A program made the translations under genes and the position numbers. 57,645 nt of DNA, taken from positions 83,536 to 141,180 of the forward strand of contig NAOQ01000146.1 in NCBI GenBank assembly GCA_002751075.1, in the 5' to 3' direction. A model generated the notes under the pieces. The model had not been told where the DNA came from. It ran no database searches and worked only from the letters and a program-made list of their open reading frames with translations. Numbering within the stretch: position 1 is the stretch's first letter; each line of letters begins with the position of its first letter. Below are positions 1 through 18,500 of the stretch, one piece after another. The stretch comes from Ichthyophonus hoferi (Eukaryota > Opisthokonta > Ichthyosporea > Ichthyophonida > Ichthyophonidae).

Positions 1-66
1 CTTTTTAACCCTTTATTTCGTTCTTTCTATCTCTTTCAAAATTATATATTCTTTTCTTACATGTAC

Positions 67-204
67 CTTCCACCTTCACCTCCACATTAAAGGAACCACC
101 TCTCAATGCATGCCGCGTGGATTGTACTACAAAATGGAATAATGAGCCATGTATAGCTGCCAACTGGCCATTTAAGCCGCCCAAGGGTAACTGGTGCAAA
201 ACCT
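67..204 (-). CDS. Possible internal exon of an unknown gene running off the left edge
   Basis: On the minus strand an open segment is bounded by an acceptor-like CTCAG just above position 204 and a donor GTACAT at 66-61, which leaves 138 bases (2 + 45 codons + 1). The translation includes LHQLPLGGLNGQLAAIHGSL followed by a basic, non-repetitive stretch ending VEVKVEG. It looks more like protein than the surrounding AT-rich sequence. I do not recognise the family. The rest of the gene would lie outside the window to the left, with upstream exons possibly between 204 and about 1500, where I found none. It could be a chance open frame, since the supporting signals are only composition and two splice sites. 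Confidence 0.33.
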
Positions 205-696
205 CTGAGAACAAGCTGCCCGATGAGTGCCCTCATAAACGATTTGCCAAATGTGATCCTAATATTGGATATTAGCAGCAGTATAGCATGTACTATATAC
301 TTATCTAATATAATCGGTATAATCTATTATATCATATTATATCATACTATATTAAAAAGGACATTATCAATCATAAATGTGGTGGTAATTATGTAGGCCG
401 TTTGTTGGGCAGTATTTATTAGAAGTAAATTTGTATAGAAATGGCCAGAATAAAATACATGTTGATTTGAAAAGATACGACAAAAATAATTTAAATCCCA
501 GTTCAGGCAGATAGTGCCTCTAATGTTTATATATGTGGTACTTATATGCTCTAAAAATTTATATATAACCTTGACAGAATCTCCTTCTCATAATCAGTTT
601 AGATAGGTGATCCATTAAAAGAATCTTGGTTATGTAGCAAATAGTTTCAGTGTTAAAACTTGTTTAAAAAATATGGATTAAAAAGGTCATTGTGTA

Positions 697-930
697 CAGG
701 GATTTTCAATTCGAATGATAAGTCTCACAATCAAAATTATATTTTTCCCGCTCAAAAGAACAAATAAATTAATTTTTTAACATCTTTTAATGTGGTAAAA
801 AACTATTAGGTCAAAAAAAAATGATATCTGTAATATGTAATATAGTTTTCAAGATATTATAATTCCTTCATATATATAAAATGAAAAGAATAGCACAATA
901 TATATATTTATGTATATATGATTAATGGAA
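697..930 (-). mobile_element. Degraded MITE copy (same family as 28826-29179)
   Basis: From about 697 the sequence follows the reverse complement of the right arm of the intact element at 28826-29179. It shares the terminal block (GAATGATAAGT), the inner block AAATTATATTTTTCCC, a GTGGTAAAAAACTATTA-like block, the ATATCTGTAATATGTAATAT block and AAAATGAAAAGAATA. It differs by many substitutions and small gaps, so it is the older copy. The other end fades into TA-rich sequence near 930, so that boundary is approximate. Confidence 0.65.
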
Positions 931-1554
931 CATATAGCATCCTTTTACTGGACAAATGATGCTGACAACATGTCATGTTGATGACTGTTGATGACATTTT
1001 TGATATATATCATCTAGGCTGAGTATAAATTAAAAGAAGAAAACTTTATCAAGAAGTGTTCAAAGCTTATATATATATAACGAGCATCAGCCGCTATCAT
1101 CTATTATATATATAATTTTGATCGCAAGACGTATTATTGTTGGTAGTTATTTATAACTTAGTTTAATTTGAATGCCCTAATTTGAGATTTTCCGAATTAT
1201 TTACGGGAAGCCCTGTAATACTATTGGGTCCTATTTTGAATAGATCCTTCCAATTTTCTCTGTTTTTGCTCGCGTTCTTGGCCAATACACTTACCCAATT
1301 AAGGACGCTATTAACTTATATCGGATCAATGAGTTCCTGATCTTTTTGTTACCAGAGCTTCGACCGAGCTTTGTGTCCACTTACAGAGTTAACGATCTTG
1401 CAACAAATATTGTCCAAAATATTCGCGATTGTCCCGGCCAGCGCATCCCACACCGTGGACCATGGCACGTGGTACGAATATGTTGCAAGACCGTTCCACA
1501 ACACTAATTCACTACTCTCTTAACGTATTCCAATAGGAATATTTAGTTTGTGCA

Positions 1555-1870
1555 ATCTAATGTTTAATGGTAATTCAAGATTAAATTAGCCAATGACAGA
1601 GGTCCTTTGACTATATTAAAAGCCATCATCATAGGCTCCTCAGGGTTAAGATAACTCTTGAGTTTTTAAAGAATGCCCCATTATCTCGCTCTCTTAACTC
1701 ATTGCTTAGGCATCTTGCCTAAGACAACTCCTGCCGACTAGCTTTATAATATAAATATGTCTTGGTATATCTGTACTCCATGTACACAAAGGAATACTTT
1801 AAAACGCCCCTTAATTCAGTATTCTCTCTCCTTCTATACGAATATAGGTCATAGGAATGCTCCTACCTTA
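1555..1870 (-). repeat. Interspersed repeat R1, copy A (inverted relative to copy B)
   Basis: Read on the minus strand, this matches copy B (5945-6240) over about 300 bases with gaps. Shared landmarks are GACCTATATTCGT, AATTAAGGGGCGTTTTAA, a hairpin built on CTTAGGCA/TGCCTAAG, and GGACCTCTGTCATTGGCT near the outer end. An open frame of about 120 codons across 1757-2119 overlaps it but has no recognisable protein features. Family unknown; there is no protein of its own and no clear target-site duplication. Confidence 0.65.
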
Positions 1871-4249
1871 AAAACTGGTAATTATAATATGTCAACGATC
1901 CATGAATGCCGAAAACACTTTACCCCTGCCCGACATCCATCCACTGACCTCTACGTGTGGAGAATCAACTTTACTACATCAATAGTCTTTAAATTTGCAT
2001 TTAAACTATCAACATTTTCAGCTTCAAAGTGGCACCAAGGAAATAAGAAAAAGAACTTGGCAACACCCATATACCAACCTAACTGCCAGCCAGCCAACCA
2101 CCAGTTACTAGATGCCTAAGCCAAAGCAAGCAGGAGCATTTGACTTTTATAAATCGTCCATCCTAATAGTCGAAGTGCTTGGTTCTTTTTAAAAACCATT
2201 TTTCAATGATTTTTCGACTAGATGTATTTGTGTAGCCAATGCTTTTAGGCTACGTAACGAATCAATTTAATTCCAACAAATGCCTATATGTTTAAAATTG
2301 TGCATACAGATCATACGTTAGATAAGATAAACTCTAATGGGTTTATTTGTATTGGTATCTTCTTGTAAACCATTTAACAACGGGATGATAACACTGTTCA
2401 ATTATTACCTGTGGTTTTCTGTTATAATTAACCAATAATAAACTATTGATTGTATTTCAGGGTAGAATGATTAGAGAGATAACCATTAGGTTAAAAAATA
2501 AAATAAGAGTAGTTAGAGCTATGATTACTACAGCCAGCTACCTAGAGAGTCAGTATATGTGCCTTCTATGGAATGTTTACGCAGCAACTGTGGCTTAATG
2601 ACCGGTCCAGATCAGATGACTATTACTATTGCTGGCCCAGCAAAATTAAGTACTATACGATATTCAATTGGAGACCCTGGAAGCTATGGGCAAGTCGCTA
2701 GAACTCTCACAGATTCTTACAAGTTTTATTTATTAATTTTAATTAAAAATAAAAAGGAACATCATATTTATAGCGAACCTCACTTTCGGTTGCACTAAAT
2801 CATAGAAGAGTAGTTTGGACAACAGTTTCTTCCTGTTAACCTTACTAGGTAACTGTACCAAATTTAAGAAACCCAACAACAATAACGAAGGATAATTTAT
2901 GTAGTTACAAGGAAAAGCTTAGTTGTAATACTACCTCTTGACTAGATATCTGTATATGATTTAATTTCCTTATTGTGTTTCATCTTATTGGCAAATATAA
3001 GCCATTCATATTACGTAGGGAAAGGTATTATATTAGACACGCGTGAATGAGTTTTTAGGTTTAGGAACGGACTTAGTGTGACAGTTAATTTACTTAACTA
3101 ACTGTTTCTCAAATATTCCAAAATCTAACACTTAGATTGAGCCAATGTCTAATTTAACTACTTGGATGAACTCAGTACATGCCATTTATGATTAAAAAAT
3201 ACCTCTTCAGAGCTATTCTGGGCTTAGTTTAAGTAACTTTACTAAAGTTGGTATTAACTAGCTAATGTCCATTGGGATCAGTAGCTTCCAACATATAGCT
3301 TGTACAACACTTGAATCATCTCGTCACATATTTAGAGCAAAAGTAATGGCGCTTGGTCTATATGTGTATAGTTTAGGCAATATATAAGAGCCAAAAACTC
3401 ACACTGTAGCGCGCTGGGATTTATTCTATAATATAGAAGTAAAAAACCTTAAAGTCTTAATATTTATTAAGACATTGGAGGCTTCTATCTCATCGCCTCA
3501 TATAGTCTAGATTTCATATCCTGTTTGCAATGGCATTGGCTTAACTATTTGAGTAAAATTGAGATGTTTGCGTATACTATTATGGATAAAAGTACAACTA
3601 CAATAGTTTTAGAATAATTAAATATTCCCATATCATTTATATTATTTGATATATCAACAAACGTCCAAATAATAAAGTTACTAAACTGAAGAACCTATAA
3701 TATTTACCAACTATATGATGCCTAAAGATTATTTAATCCTTATGTAATGCCTTGCATCTTCTAAGGCCAATCCTTTATTATTTTATGACAATAACAATAA
3801 TAGAAGATTTAATCCTGTAATGCCTATATAAATGTAATGGAAATCTTTCAATATTTGTTTAAAGCATACGCTTATTACAAATATAAAAGGAGTTTAAGTG
3901 AATAAATGGGTCAAATATTTGCTTACATGCAATTTGCAAGTGCTCTAACCAACATGATACATAGAATACACTGGTTTTCAATGTTTAGGGAACAACCTGA
4001 CTGATCGATAGTATTGTAATGCAACTATGCATATATTAATCCAATACTGAAGTCAATTTCCATGTCCTCATTCAATAATGTAGGATTTCTCTACATAACG
4101 CCAATTGTGTGTGAAAACCTACATGTAAATGTTTCATTATAATACTAGATTAATAGCAGATCTATAACTAAATAGTCATTTAACTCTAAATTGATGCATT
4201 GGTTTATTTAATGATTTTCTACGTGGGACTAGATGCACATTAAGTGCTG

Positions 4250-4335
4250 TTCGGGATAGTAAGTAGAGATGGGAGCGTTGCTGCAACTTATTTTTGTTTA
4301 GAGAGAGAGGCAATACCAAATTTATCAAAATCTTA
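4250..4335 (+). repeat. Interspersed repeat R1, copy D (partial, divergent)
   Basis: The blocks AGTAAGTAGAGATGGGAG and GAGAGAGGCAATACCAAATT correspond to ATAAGTAGAGACAGGAG and AATACCAAATTAAGG in copy B. The match ends soon after, so this is a fragment or a very old copy. Confidence 0.4.
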
Positions 4336-4984
4336 TGTTCTCTGCCTTTGTGTGTGTGATAGGGCTGGTCGACCAGGTCTTTATTATTGAATGCAATTGA
4401 CATTTATACTATACTAATCTCCTGTCTAGAATAGCTCTTTAGTCAGCTACCTCATTGGTGTAACTACTCGAAGATTGTTTTGTTGACAAATCTATTAGGT
4501 TGAAAGATATTATGCAATTACATCACTATTTAACTACCTATTATCTTGAGCCATGCTCAAATTTTCTAACTCATCTGTGGTTAGCGATCTTGTAGCAAGT
4601 ATTACTTACATCCACTAGCTGAATACACTTTTAATCATATCCAACTTGCAATATGTAGAACTACATAATTGTACGAAAGAGTAGGCTCGACTCATAACAT
4701 ATCATCTGATCCGCGTATGAATAGTATTATTATAGCAGGCGTTTTTTTAAGTAGTTACTTAATTTTAATATATGAGCAAAAGAAACTGTGGTGACCGTAG
4801 AGGAGACTAGCACAAACAAAAAAACTGCAAAAGCAACAGCTCTACTCTTACTAAAAGGCACGGATATGTATATGTATTATTGTTAATGTTTGTCATATTA
4901 TCGGTATTTTATATATATATAAAATACATCCGCTATTCTGCTGATTCCGTGCATTTATATGTTGTTAATTTCCTATTTATCAAT

Positions 4985-5304
4985 TTATTCCAACCCTCTC
5001 AGTCTGCACCATATTTCGGGTAAGCAGTTACCTACTGATACTGTGTCAGAATCTGTTGAGTCCATAGATTCGTAGCCGCTTTCAGAGTCCACTGAGATAG
5101 ACTCTAGAGCAAGTTGTTCTCTCGAGTTTAAGTCCAATCTTTAAAAAGACACCTAGAGTTCCCGTTGTTGCTACCTGACGTAAACCGGATCTTAATTTTC
5201 TTTGGCTCCACGGACGTCTTTGGTTTCTCAGTCGTGGTAATAGTAGTCTTTCGCCTCAGTCTGTAATCACTAGATGTAAACGGTGGTCCACTAGACACTA
5301 CCAT
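4985..5304 (-). CDS. Candidate two-exon small gene (about 82 aa), family unknown
   Basis: Exons on the minus strand: 5304-5175 and 5103-4985, separated by a 71-base GT-AG intron. The ATG at 5304-5302 opens MVVSSGPPFTSSDYRLRRKT, followed by a Thr/Lys-rich basic stretch. Exon 2 is acidic and Ser-rich (SVDSESGYESMDSTDSDTVS) and ends at TAA 4987-4985. Local GC is higher than the surroundings and codon choice looks protein-like, which is why I report it despite its size. A strong donor-like GTAGGT follows the Ser-rich stretch, so exon 2 may instead splice to further exons at lower coordinates. The gene sits between the inverted R1 copies A and B, so it may belong to an element rather than to the host. 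No known domain is visible; a basic half followed by an acidic Ser-rich half could suit a small nuclear regulator, but that is only a guess. Confidence 0.35.
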
Positions 5305-5944
5305 TACGTCTGTCTACTCCACGACACACAAACAAGACAAAGTCTTAGGATATAATTAATAGCTTGTTTATTAAATGCTCATTATCAAAGGGTCCTAACT
5401 AAATCTTTAGATCCCGAATAAATAGTTGTCGGATCAGTCAATCCAATTGTGATACAAACACCTCTTGCACAGGTTCTCAAACTAATGGATCTATAACATC
5501 TAATTAGTTGCATAAAGTCCAATGAAGTCCATTTATTACCAAGAGTCAAAAAAGTCACATGTGGCAACATGTGTGTTAAAATATCAAATGATTAACACTA
5601 TTTAAAATAACTACGATGGTTCATTTACTAGTCTGTACTTAAACATATTTGTCCCAAGTAAATATAATTAGCGACATGAAGTAATTAATTAATTAATGAA
5701 CTCAACACTTACAAACCACAAACCGATTGTAACCCCATTCAGTACTCGAATTCTATTGGATATTTAAAGGTACAACACAAAATGAACTGTAAATTTTGTG
5801 TACTCGTAGAAGACATTCTGAAGTATCCAGCCTAATACATGTGAGCGCTGAGATACTCCAACATACTGGGCACCGTTTTATGTCTGGAACGTAAGTAGAC
5901 AAAATGAGTCAAGTAAGAGTGAGAATCATGTAAACGATATGTTA

Positions 5945-6240
5945 GGAATAATAAGTAGAGACAGGAGTACTCCTGTGACCTATATTCATTTTTGAAAAAA
6001 ATATAATACCAAATTAAGGGGTGTTTTAACGTGTCCCTTTACGTACAAGGAGCACATATATGCTAGACACGTTATTATTATTGAGCAAGTCAGTAGGGCT
6101 TGTCTTAGGCAGTATGCCTAAGCAATGTGCTATCTGGACTGCATAGCATGATCTGAAATGGCTTATCATATTCGCAGGACCTCTGTCATTGGCTGGTTCA
6201 ATTTTTTAATCGACCATGTTGGATTGCCATTTAACACCAA
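5945..6240 (+). repeat. Interspersed repeat R1, copy B
   Basis: Best-preserved copy. It starts AATAAGTAGAGACAGGAG, continues through AATTAAGGGGTGTTTTAACG and the hairpin TCTTAGGCAGTATGCCTAAG, and reaches GGACCTCTGTCATTGGCTGG near the far end. Together with copy A it forms a long inverted pair enclosing about 4.1 kb. No coding capacity. Confidence 0.65.
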
Positions 6241-8641
6241 CAGATTTAACTGACTATTTTTTCAGGCAGCATGTGTAATAATAAATGCTAATAAAATAAA
6301 ATAATTATAACTATATAAATAAATACATAAATAACTAAAATAATCTAGGCTGGAATCTTACCTCTTTAAAACTTGTCCAAATAAATCTACTTGGAGGGGC
6401 TGGCTATTCCTTAATAATCCAGAACCTTCATTGCATCACGTCATATTGGAATCAATCATAGGAAGCAAATCGGAAAAATCAATTATGAAAATAATAATAA
6501 AAATTAAAAAATTGAAAATCCAAAGAAATAAATAAAAATTGGAGTTAAATAAATATTTTGATGTACACCTCATCACAATTTTTCTCAATATGAATCTTTT
6601 TGGACCAGGATGTTGATGTTAGCTTTCAAAGTTCCATATGCGTCTGTCCATCCGCGAGAGCTTTAATTGGCTCTCTGGCTGATCAGCTGAATTGTACATT
6701 ACTAGTCTAGGACCATTATCTAACCCTTGTTTGGTGTATATTAGAGCCTACAATATACTATAAACCAATAAATTCCTGTTTACTCTCTTAGAATAATTAA
6801 CTAATTAAGTGTAATATAGCCCTCAAAGGGAGTCAGATTGATCTATACGAAATTAAGTGCATTCCAATAAATATTTTTAAATGGGTTTCCTTAGTGGGTT
6901 CGCAAAAATGGTCTATCCATATTAGGTAATTCTTCTAGAGCTTGATTGATACCTATGTACCTATGATAGATAAAAGGGTAAATGCATGAATGCACAACAT
7001 ATTAATCAATAGGCTCAATTAGAAATGTTAATCTATAACAATGTAGCATATCAAAAAATAATACTGTGTTAAAATATATCAAAAATTTAGTATTTTTCTA
7101 TTCTTTTTAGTTAAAAACGCGAGAAACAACGGTATTTTATCTTTCCTCTATTCCGGTACATAACAACAGGACCTTTGATATGGATTCAGCACAAGCCTAT
7201 AGGATTCAATTTGCTTTTCAACAGTAGTAAAATGGAAACCAATCAAGCTTTGTAGTCAGGAACAAAGAAATTGCATGGAAGACAGGCATTAGGCCAACAT
7301 TTCGAATTGGGCAAAATTAGCTGTTTTTTTTAATCATTCGATTACGTAATGTTGCACAGTATGCCATGATATTCCTTGACCATTCCGTCTTCATATTGGA
7401 GACGCGCGTAGCTCCGTATAAGGTAGCTTTGTGTTTTGACCACGTATCGTTTGATAGGTTAAAAAAACTGGCATCCTAACCTTGATCGTCTGGATGTTAG
7501 TCAATATTAATAAAGTATGAAAACAAGGAAACGCAAACGATTCTTTAGCTTTTACATTGTTTGATCGCATACCGGTGGATCAGTGGGCCTTATCCTTCTT
7601 TACATAAAATAATAATATTTAATTATGTCAAATGTTTGTACAATATAGTAACTTATAAGTAAAATTTATGCCCGTGTCATGATTCGTTAAAAGTTTTAGA
7701 CACTGGGATGCTCGTTCGCCTTTTATGTCTGAAGGCATTGGTGTTGCGCATTTGGACATTTTTATGATTGGTCTACATATTGCATTGTTCCGCATAAATT
7801 CATGTTTTCTTATTGTATTTTGGTTCTATCGATAAACGCCTGTATTGCTTATATAGTCTTTTAATAATATCTGGTGTAAAGCACTTTTGATTCAGAATAA
7901 CCAACCAGTCCTATTTATTATTCCTAAGTGAAAAATAAAAAGCGTACACCTTTCTTCTAGGATAAACATAAATCAAGTAGAAAAATAGACCTCAGTCGTA
8001 GAAAATACCTATGAGTAATGTCTTCAAAGGATCACAATAATTAAAAGAATTTGTTTAAAGAAAATCAAAAGAAGCAAGAAACGTCTAGTGGAAAGAGTCT
8101 AGAGTCCCATTCCAAAATAGTTATTTAGATTATAATATTATATTAAGACCCCTAATACTTCTGATGCGTCACCAACAAAAAAATGCGTCAACTTTCAATG
8201 CAGGCAATCCTATTTGTCAAGTATAGCCAATAATCGCACAGAATCAACTTTGTTAGACGATCTGACAAATTTTGCCATCTGACTAGATATCATTCACTTT
8301 TACTACACGGAAAAACACAATTAATATATATATTAGAATAAATAATACTTTAACTGCAATTTAATATTTTAAAATATATTTATTAATAATATTATGAAAT
8401 AATAAGATTATTTGTTAAAAATGAACCACAACCATTTTAATTTAATCAGCAAGCCAATGATTCGTTATCTATCCATATTTGCCCTACTCTGTACCTTATG
8501 GTTCACTGGCCGAGCATTGTCCGCATGAAAGGTGCCTCAAATATAAATGGGATAGCCAACCATTTTGACCAGCAGTTAACGTCATCGTTTTAGTTTTTAT
8601 TTTTAGTGTTTTATTTTTTTCGTCCCCTATTATATACGAAG

Positions 8642-14023
<5,382 letters not shown>

Positions 14024-14107
14024 ATTGGTTAATACTTAGAACCGAGTAACACGGAAATGACTTGGACACATTCATTCGTGTATATCCATTGTCTATTATG
14101 TATTTTT

Positions 14108-14113
14108 ATTAAA
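14108..14113 (+). promoter_or_regulatory. Probable polyadenylation signal of the HSP70 gene
   Basis: ATTAAA lies 85 bases past the stop codon, the usual position for a cleavage signal; GT-rich sequence follows within about 40 bases. No transcript evidence is available. Confidence 0.45.
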
Positions 14114-15574
14114 GCGTAGTATTATTGCACGTCAGCGAAAGTTGTTACTCTTGAGTATATTTACAGTAATATGTATATAGCTTAGGCTACATAGAAAGGC
14201 CTTAATATTTCTAGGCCAGGCAGTTAGACAATCTTGCCTGGTGAAATTACAGTCTCGTTTTATGCTTTTCAAACTAAGAATAAGCAATTAGTCTTTGCTT
14301 ATAATGAATCATGATGCCCGCTATCTATCTGAGTCATTGAAGCTTTTGTTGAATGTATAATTTAGTAGGTGATGTGTTATTTTTGGACTTTCATTCCCTT
14401 CTCGGTATTGGGTGGAGAATTGTAACTGATCTGTTGGATTAGTTTTTTTTTACCAAGAAATCCAGTGATTGTATGTTTCACAAAGCATATTTTGTGTACC
14501 TTAATCATGGCAGTGCCATTTGTATGTATATACGAAAGCATCATTAGTGTCGTACAGTTTAACACATTAGACTAACGCAACGAGCAAGTATGATAGATAA
14601 GTAGTTGACGTTATGAAATGATAATAATTATGTATTGGGAATAGTCCTTTCCCAGGCAGCATTTATTGAATTGAACATACACTTGCTGTCAGTTCCTTCC
14701 ACCTCTTGAATTGTTTCTTAACACAGTGAGATAATAGAACAAAGTATTTTTAAGTCATATCAGTTTAGCTTTATAATCTTGAGAACTCGTTATTTTATCA
14801 CGAAGAAAGTAAATTCACTTTTCATGCTGGTGGTGAGAGAGGGAAAAATGCTTTGAACAGACTTTCATTCCAATGGAGACAAGCAAAGATCGTAAATCAG
14901 CGAGTGATACTCTAATCTTATTCGTTATCTTTAGCTAGCCAATAGTAAATTGGTATTAGCCAACTATTACCTTAATTAGTGGTCAGTTATATTACAATTT
15001 GAAGTTAAGAATCGGACAAAGAGAACAATGATGTGTTGGTTTATCATCCTACATGTACAACAGTTTCATTTTTTCCAATATAGTATTACAAATGTACGTA
15101 TTTATTAAACAATAATATATAAAGGACCAAAACAAAGGAGATGAATAAACGTACAGACAGAGGGACGATTTGACCACTGATGGATAAATAAATCGTGGGA
15201 AGTACCGAACTCAAGTTATTAGGACCCGATACTGACATGAGAAGTCAGTTTATCTTATATAATGAGCCAATAGAATACATGATCAGAAAAATAGTAAATA
15301 CTTGTTTGGAATGCTTCACAGAGCACAAGCAAGCCTATTGGCTACAATTGCACCGTTTTGTTGGACTGGCCAGCAATTTTATCGTGAGTTATTTCTTGGT
15401 AGTGGGCCTTTACCGATCCATTTATTTCCATATTCCACCAGTATTTATTACTTTTCTATAGCTACAGTGAAATAATAAACCACCATTTATCCAATCCTAA
15501 TCAAATCACCGCCAATAAATAAAGGGTCTGAGAGAGGCACAACTATATTATCAAAAAAAGATAATATAACAAAC
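14114..15574. other. Spacer between HSP70 and the M20 gene
   Basis: No conserved protein seen. It contains the rest of the HSP70 3' flank and the promoter region of the M20 gene. An open frame of 88 codons at 15195-15461 starts only with GTG and resembles nothing I know. CCAAT/ATTGG pentamers are frequent here (for example near 14940, 15260 and 15340). Confidence 0.5.
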
Positions 15575-18500
15575 ATGTCTTCCAGTAACCTGTACTCGGA
15601 CCTAGTGGCCCTTCGCCATCATTTTCACAGCAATCCGGAGCCTGGCTTTGAGGAGGTGGAGACACAGAAGCGGCTCAAGCAAGTATGAACCAACATATGT
15701 CATACGCATGCTTTTTAGTGTAGATCAATTCTAGGTAGCAAGGCAAGACTTGTGGACGAATTGATTTTTAAGCAATTGAGCTCAGGGGGCATCTTTAGCT
15801 TTATACTATCTTCATGCGTGTATATGTCCACACATTCCCATAAGAAAATATGCAAACCAGGTTGGTTTGAAAATTTCCATTAGTGCCTGTTTATATACAT
15901 TTTGAGATAAAAGATGATTACAATATATATCTCTCTCACTTCTACGCTCCCATCTTTCTTTTTTGATACTGTACTTTGGATCATGTTAAAGTTCTTCCAG
16001 TATGTATGGGTAACCTGTGAGGTTTATACAGACATTCAGGCACAGATATTCATTATAACACACTAAAAAACAGTGAAGCACTAATATATTTTAAGGAACA
16101 CTGTGAAAATTGAACTCATTAAAAAAACCAAGAGAATGTTTATATTGGCTGGGGTGGACAGGAAGCAATCAAGGCTGGTGTCCCTGAGACAAACATCAAG
16201 GTATGCGCCAAGACTGGATTGATCATTGATGTGCATGGATTACTACCTCACAAGTACGTTAAGATGCCTGTATAATCTACTATTATTCTCTTTTTAGATG
16301 TTCGATATCATTGGCTATATATTTTAGATACATTACTGTTAGATGAATAGAGATTGTCAACTGCACTATACTAAATTATTCGCCTACTCATTGTCTCTTT
16401 TTTTGTATTGATTGGTCCGTATTTCCTGTGCTTATCATAAACCTAAATGTTAAATGCATAATTTGTTGTATAAACACAAAAGCTGGTCATTGAAGTACCC
16501 AAGCAAGCACCTTTTAATAAGGATGATGAATTTTAGTCAGGGTCAAAGATAGACGACGGTATAATAAAGAAAGAAAAGACCTATTCATAATAATGCAAGT
16601 GGACAAATTGGAAAAGGGCGACAAAGCTATAAATATGACCGGTAAAGTTACTCTAAAATAGAACTACATATGCAATATAGGCAAAGTAACAAGAGTTACA
16701 ATAATCTGACCAATTAATGCTAAGTTCTGAAGTATTCTATACATAAATTTTTTTTCTAAAGTATGAAAGGGTTCTCGCTAAGATAAATAGGGAACTTTTG
16801 ACTCAATGGTAATAGTAAATAAAGGTTATACAATATTTAGTTTAAACTCTCTGTCTGCAATAGTCGACAGCTATCCTGGTCACGAATGAGATAATTACTA
16901 CACAGACCGAAATTGGTAGTTATAATGTTGCCCATGTTTTTACTATTATGTTATTTTAACTTCTACACCACCCCCCCCTTTATCCTATAGGTCTGGGGTA
17001 AGCAAAGGCATCAATGTTATTGCTTTGAGAGCAGACATGGACTGCCTGAGAATGACTGAGAACAACCCGGTAACTGGCGCGCCTTTACTGATCCATATTT
17101 TAAATTATTTACTTTTAATACTTTAATTGGCAGCTACTAATTATTGCTGGCTTATATAGCCTATTATTAGAAGTATTGATACCAAGCTATTACCCTCAAG
17201 TTATGTTATTATTTTTTTCTTTTTCTATTTGATCTTACAGAACTCTAATAAAATGCAGAAATAACATAATATGTTAGAGAGGAAACAACATTGTGATAAA
17301 AATATGGTAGGGGTAGACAGTGTTTTGAGATAGTATATATTGAATATAGCTATATAGAAATAATAATTACAGAGTATGCTGGCCTCAGTAGTTTGTTAAT
17401 TAAGTATGTTTGTATGCTCTACTAGATCCAATGTATTACAGCAAAGAATGGATGGATAGATAAAGATGCGTAGAATAATATATTAAAGAATGAAATAAAG
17501 AAAAAGAGTAAGAGAAAGGGAGATGCATTATATCCAATTAGCTCAAGGCAATTACTAATTAAGAAATGGGATTGCCAACCGACATAGAATCTTCCCTATG
17601 CCTCCAGTACGCCTGGATTGGCCCATATGTGTGGACATGACGGGCATATGGCCACAATGATTGGCGTGTTAAGAATTATACAGGCTAATGCCATTCATAT
17701 TCCCCAGGTAGGTGATATATATTTAGACATATAAATAAAGATATAAATATTAGATTTAGATATAGGTATAGATAGAGATAGATATATAAGTGTAAATATA
17801 GAAATTTATGTATAGATATAGAGATAAATATAGATGTATGCATTGTTCTAATTGAGTAGATTTGATGTATCAAGGCCGTATTCCATGTCAATTATTGATA
17901 CCATGATTGCTACCATTTTTGCTAGAGCTATTTATTATTCTTTTTGTGTAGCTTAGTATCTTTTCATTTACGTTGGCTACATCTATTAAATATTTTTGGA
18001 AAAGGATTTATTCTATTGGAGGGTTCTACGAGATTGTCGTTTAATCTATAGACTATATTTTACAATGTGTGTACAAAAATAAACTGTAATGAATACGAGG
18101 TATAGTGGGTCAATTGTAATAAATTTCCACCAATAGTATTTGTTTTCTTTTTCTTTATACACTCTTCATTAGTTTATCTCTCTAACTATACGCTACAATA
18201 TGCCTATCTACCCTATCATCTATCATTTTATTATTTATCTACCCCAATCAGAGCAAAACAGTTCGTTTTTTATTTCAGCCTGCAGAAGAAAAGCCTGGTG
18301 GAGCTGAACCAATGATTGCTGAGGGTTGTCTAAATGGTATTGGTCCCTCTCACATACTGTCATGAGTTTAGCGTTCTTTGTGCATCCATTTTTCTTTTTT
18401 TTATTGGCTAGCTTTGCATCCCTGTCTTATGTTTTATACTTCTCATCAAATCTCTCCTCGACATATTTGTAATATTAAAAAAATGGATTGTTACCAGTGC

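Larger units (their letters stand above)
205..8605. other. Long AT-rich spacer with repeats and one candidate small gene
   Basis: No conserved protein is visible here on either strand. The stretch contains the old MITE copy near 697-930, R1 repeat copies at about 1555-1870, 4250-4335 and 5945-6240, and the candidate two-exon gene at 4985-5304. The rest is AT-rich sequence with short TA runs and scattered CCAAT/ATTGG pentamers. The last few hundred bases must include the HSP70 promoter. I see no clear TATA box and no clean nGAAnnTTCn heat-shock array within about 200 bases of the start. Confidence 0.6.

Noticed and set aside
15195-15461. 88-codon frame just upstream of the M20 gene
   Set aside because: Its start is GTG rather than ATG, no family is recognisable, and the M20 gene already has a canonical start at 15575.
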